Source: Planctomycetaceae bacterium
GTDB taxonomy: Bacteria > Planctomycetota > Planctomycetia > Planctomycetales > Planctomycetaceae
Assembly: GCA_020638955.1 (NCBI GenBank)
Contig: JACKHO010000003.1
Location: 1-64,000, forward strand
DNA length: 64,000 nucleotides
Reading direction: 5' to 3'
Under the pieces are notes generated by a model. The model searched no databases, was not told the origin of the DNA, and was given only the letters and a program-made list of their open reading frames with translations. The translations under genes and the position numbers were made by a program. Of the stretch, positions 62,015 through 64,000 are shown one piece after another; the stretch's first letter is position 1, and each line of letters opens with the position of its first letter.

Positions 62015-63436
62015 ATGATGCGGCCTAACATTCTGTGGATTTGCACGGACCAGCAGCGGTTCGATACGGTTTCGTCGCTGGGGAATCTGCGAATCAATAC
62101 ACCGCATGTCGATCAGTTGGTGGAACAAGGTGTCGCCTTCACACAGGCCTATTGCCAGAGTCCTGTCTGCACACCCAGCCGCGCGTCATTTCTCACCGGT
62201 CGCTATCCGCAGACGACTCGCTGCCGGCAGAACGGTCAGAAAATGCCCGACAACGAGCGACTGCTCCCGCGCATGCTTGCCGACGCCGGGTATCGCTGCG
62301 GATTGTCGGGGAAACTGCACCTCGCCTCGTGCGCCAATGGACGTGTCGAGGAAAGGATTGATGATGGTTACGAAGTCTTTCATTGGTCACACCATCCTCA
62401 ACCAGACTGGCCAGAGAATGCGTACACGCAGTGGCTGACGTCAAAGGGAGTGACGTGGGAAGAACTCTACCAGGGACCAGAGAAGGACTACGTCAAGCAC
62501 GGCATTCCGACGGAATATCATCAAACGACCTGGTGTGCCGAAAAGGCCATTGAGTTCATCAACGAGGCTCCCGCTGACGGGCGTCCCTGGCTCTTCTCCG
62601 TCAACATGTTTGCCCCGCACCATCCGTTCGATCCTTCGCCGGAATACCTTGCCCGCTATCGGCCCGAAGACATGCCGGTGCCGAAGTGGCGCGACGGGGA
62701 ACTCGAATCAAAGTCCAACTTCCAGCGACTCGATCATGAATGGGCTCATAATTCGCCCGGTGGGATGCGCGTGAGTGACATTACCCCGCAGCAGTCACAG
62801 GCGATTACAGCCGCGTACTATGCCATGTGTGAGCAAATTGATGATCAGGTCGGACGCATGCTCGCGGCGCTGGACGCGTCGGGTCAGCGTGAGAACACCA
62901 TTGTCATTTTTATGTCCGACCATGGTGAAATGCTGGGCGACCACGGCCTTTACTTGAAAGGACCGCACTTCTACGACGAGGCCATCCACGTGCCGCTTGT
63001 CATGTCACTCCCTGGTACGTTTGCTGGAGGTCTGCGACGCAGTGCTTTCGTCGAACTGACCGACCTCTGTCCCACTCTGTTGGAATGTTGCGGACTGAGG
63101 GTGGAACCGCAAATCCAGGGAGAGTCATTCCGCAAGCTGCTGGTCGATCCATTAGCCCCAGATGAACATCGAGCCGACGTCTACTGCGAATACACAAACT
63201 CATGGACGCATCACCGTTCGTACGGTTCCATGCTCCGCACGCGCGATTTCAAGCTGGTGGTCTACCACGGCACCGGCGAGGGCGAACTGTACGATCTTCG
63301 TGAAGACCCCGACGAATTTGAGAATCTGTGGTCAAATCCAGCGACCCAGGCGGTAAAACTACAGCTTATGCAGCGTTTGTTCGACCGCAGTTTCTTCACG
63401 CTCGATCCCATGCCGCCACGGCTGGGGCCGTTTTGA
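62015..63436 (+). CDS. Sulfatase, formylglycine type
   Basis: The 473-residue protein has the metal-binding ILWICTDQQR and the sulfatase signature with Cys52 in CTPSR, plus MSDHGEMLGDHG. No signal peptide is seen, unlike the first sulfatase, so it is probably cytoplasmic or exported otherwise. Its ATG lies 1 base after the stop of the PDZ protein; ATG 62018 is an alternative. Such genes are close to choline-sulfatase/iduronate-sulfatase-like enzymes; substrate unknown. Confidence 0.9.
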   Translation: MMRPNILWICTDQQRFDTVSSLGNLRINTPHVDQLVEQGVAFTQAYCQSPVCTPSRASFLTGRYPQTTRCRQNGQKMPDNERLLPRMLADAGYRCGLSGKLHLASCANGRVEERIDDGYEVFHWSHHPQPDWPENAYTQWLTSKGVTWEELYQGPEKDYVKHGIPTEYHQTTWCAEKAIEFINEAPADGRPWLFSVNMFAPHHPFDPSPEYLARYRPEDMPVPKWRDGELESKSNFQRLDHEWAHNSPGGMRVSDITPQQSQAITAAYYAMCEQIDDQVGRMLAALDASGQRENTIVIFMSDHGEMLGDHGLYLKGPHFYDEAIHVPLVMSLPGTFAGGLRRSAFVELTDLCPTLLECCGLRVEPQIQGESFRKLLVDPLAPDEHRADVYCEYTNSWTHHRSYGSMLRTRDFKLVVYHGTGEGELYDLREDPDEFENLWSNPATQAVKLQLMQRLFDRSFFTLDPMPPRLGPF

Positions 63437-63628
63437 CGGCGGCAGAGATTGCCGAAGGGCAGACGGGCCAAATTCTCTTAACCGTTTGCTTGCAGTGATT
63501 TACCTGTTTTTTGAAACTGGCTGATTGAGTCGGCTGTGGTATGCGTCTAGAATTTGCCGACCAGCACAATCGGAACGGCATTTGCGAACTGAGATGTTCC
63601 GGACAGGTGAGCACCCTTTGGGGAGTTG

Positions 63629-64000
63629 ATGTTGAGGCGTTTTGCGTCAGTTTTGCGAATCTTCGCGGCAACATGCGCTATGGCGATGTTGCTCGGTACG
63701 CAATTCTTCCACTCGCCATTGCATCATATCCACATTCAGGCTCCGGTTGAGACGAGTGTCAATGCCCAGCCGCACTCTCATTGCTGCTCGCATTCGCACG
63801 GTCATCATCACCACGAAGACGCCGACCAGGTGCAGCATAAGCATCAATGCCCGGCGGATGACTCCTCTCATCAACATGAAGGGCACTGCCAACTTTGTGA
63901 ACTGGCCTGTGCTCCCGCAACCGTTGCCGTTGCGGTCGACATGGATTTGTCTGGTGAACTCATTCACCAGATTTCTGAGCAGACTTCCTGCCACTGGGTT
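63629..64000 (+). CDS. His-rich secreted protein, cut by window edge
   Basis: The frame opens at ATG 63629 and is still open at 64000. The 124 visible residues begin MLRRFASVLRIF with a hydrophobic signal segment (about 10-25), then a mature part rich in His (for example HSHCCSHSHGHHHHED) and Cys, with HCQLCELAC. The pattern fits metal binding (zinc, copper or nickel) in the periplasm; it recalls DUF2946-type proteins. Its function depends on the part not seen. Confidence 0.7.
   Translation, partial: MLRRFASVLRIFAATCAMAMLLGTQFFHSPLHHIHIQAPVETSVNAQPHSHCCSHSHGHHHHEDADQVQHKHQCPADDSSHQHEGHCQLCELACAPATVAVAVDMDLSGELIHQISEQTSCHWV

Overview
The window reads as a chromosomal segment of a planctomycete. 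The evidence is a long protein with about 76 cysteines in 16-residue repeats (YTV-type cell-wall protein), two formylglycine sulfatases, a DUF1501 protein with a twin-arginine signal, a beta-propeller/di-heme peroxidase fusion, a transketolase split into two genes, HDOD regulators and a Hanks-type kinase. Base composition is moderately GC-rich, and several genes have weak or no Shine-Dalgarno sequence.

Region 1-40.3 kb is ordinary chromosome with short operons on both strands. In order: zinc-ribbon gene fragment, grpE, FmdB-like protein, MsrP-like reductase, secreted beta-propeller, sulfatase, HEAT protein, split transketolase, epimerase, FAD oxidoreductase, TPR protein, TroA-like metal-binding lipoprotein, PPOX, DUF1501 and an ABC ATPase. 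These are followed by the Cys-rich wall protein, rhomboid protease, class I aminotransferase, methyltransferase, DUF2071, a large HEAT protein, two HDOD genes, a kinase, a MEKHLA/PAS protein, cytochrome c peroxidase, malate dehydrogenase, an endonuclease III-like protein with a histone H1-like tail, and rbfA-infB-nusA. Between 29.66 and 34.2 kb the kinase, mdh and endonuclease genes carry at least nine frame changes. All can be explained by lost bases, which points to local sequence error more than gene decay.

Region 40.38-54.0 kb is an integrated element of 13.58 kb. It is bounded by a 48-bp exact direct repeat covering the anticodon loop to just past the 3' end of a tRNA-Gly(CCC) gene. All its recognised genes lie on the minus strand: hsdR, DUF2971, hsdM, hsdS and a potassium-channel-like protein with a CBS-like cytoplasmic part, then a hypothetical gene, an AlpA/Xis-like HTH gene, a RepA-like ATPase, an XRE regulator and a tyrosine recombinase. 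The type I restriction-modification operon is the most interesting part. DUF2971 and the channel gene are joined to the hsd genes by 1-nt stop/start overlaps (TGATG, TGATG, TAATG), so they look like working parts of one defence system. The attachment core also lies inside the 3' end of the integrase gene, in frame. Excision would replace the last residue by a 67-residue tail now stranded at the far end of the element.

Region 54-64 kb is chromosome again: sialidase-like protein, membrane thioredoxin, uridine kinase-like protein, nnrE, membrane proteins, tRNA-Ala(GGC) with a strong terminator, an MFS transporter, a catalytically dead trypsin-like/PDZ protein, a second sulfatase, and a His-rich secreted protein cut by the window edge.
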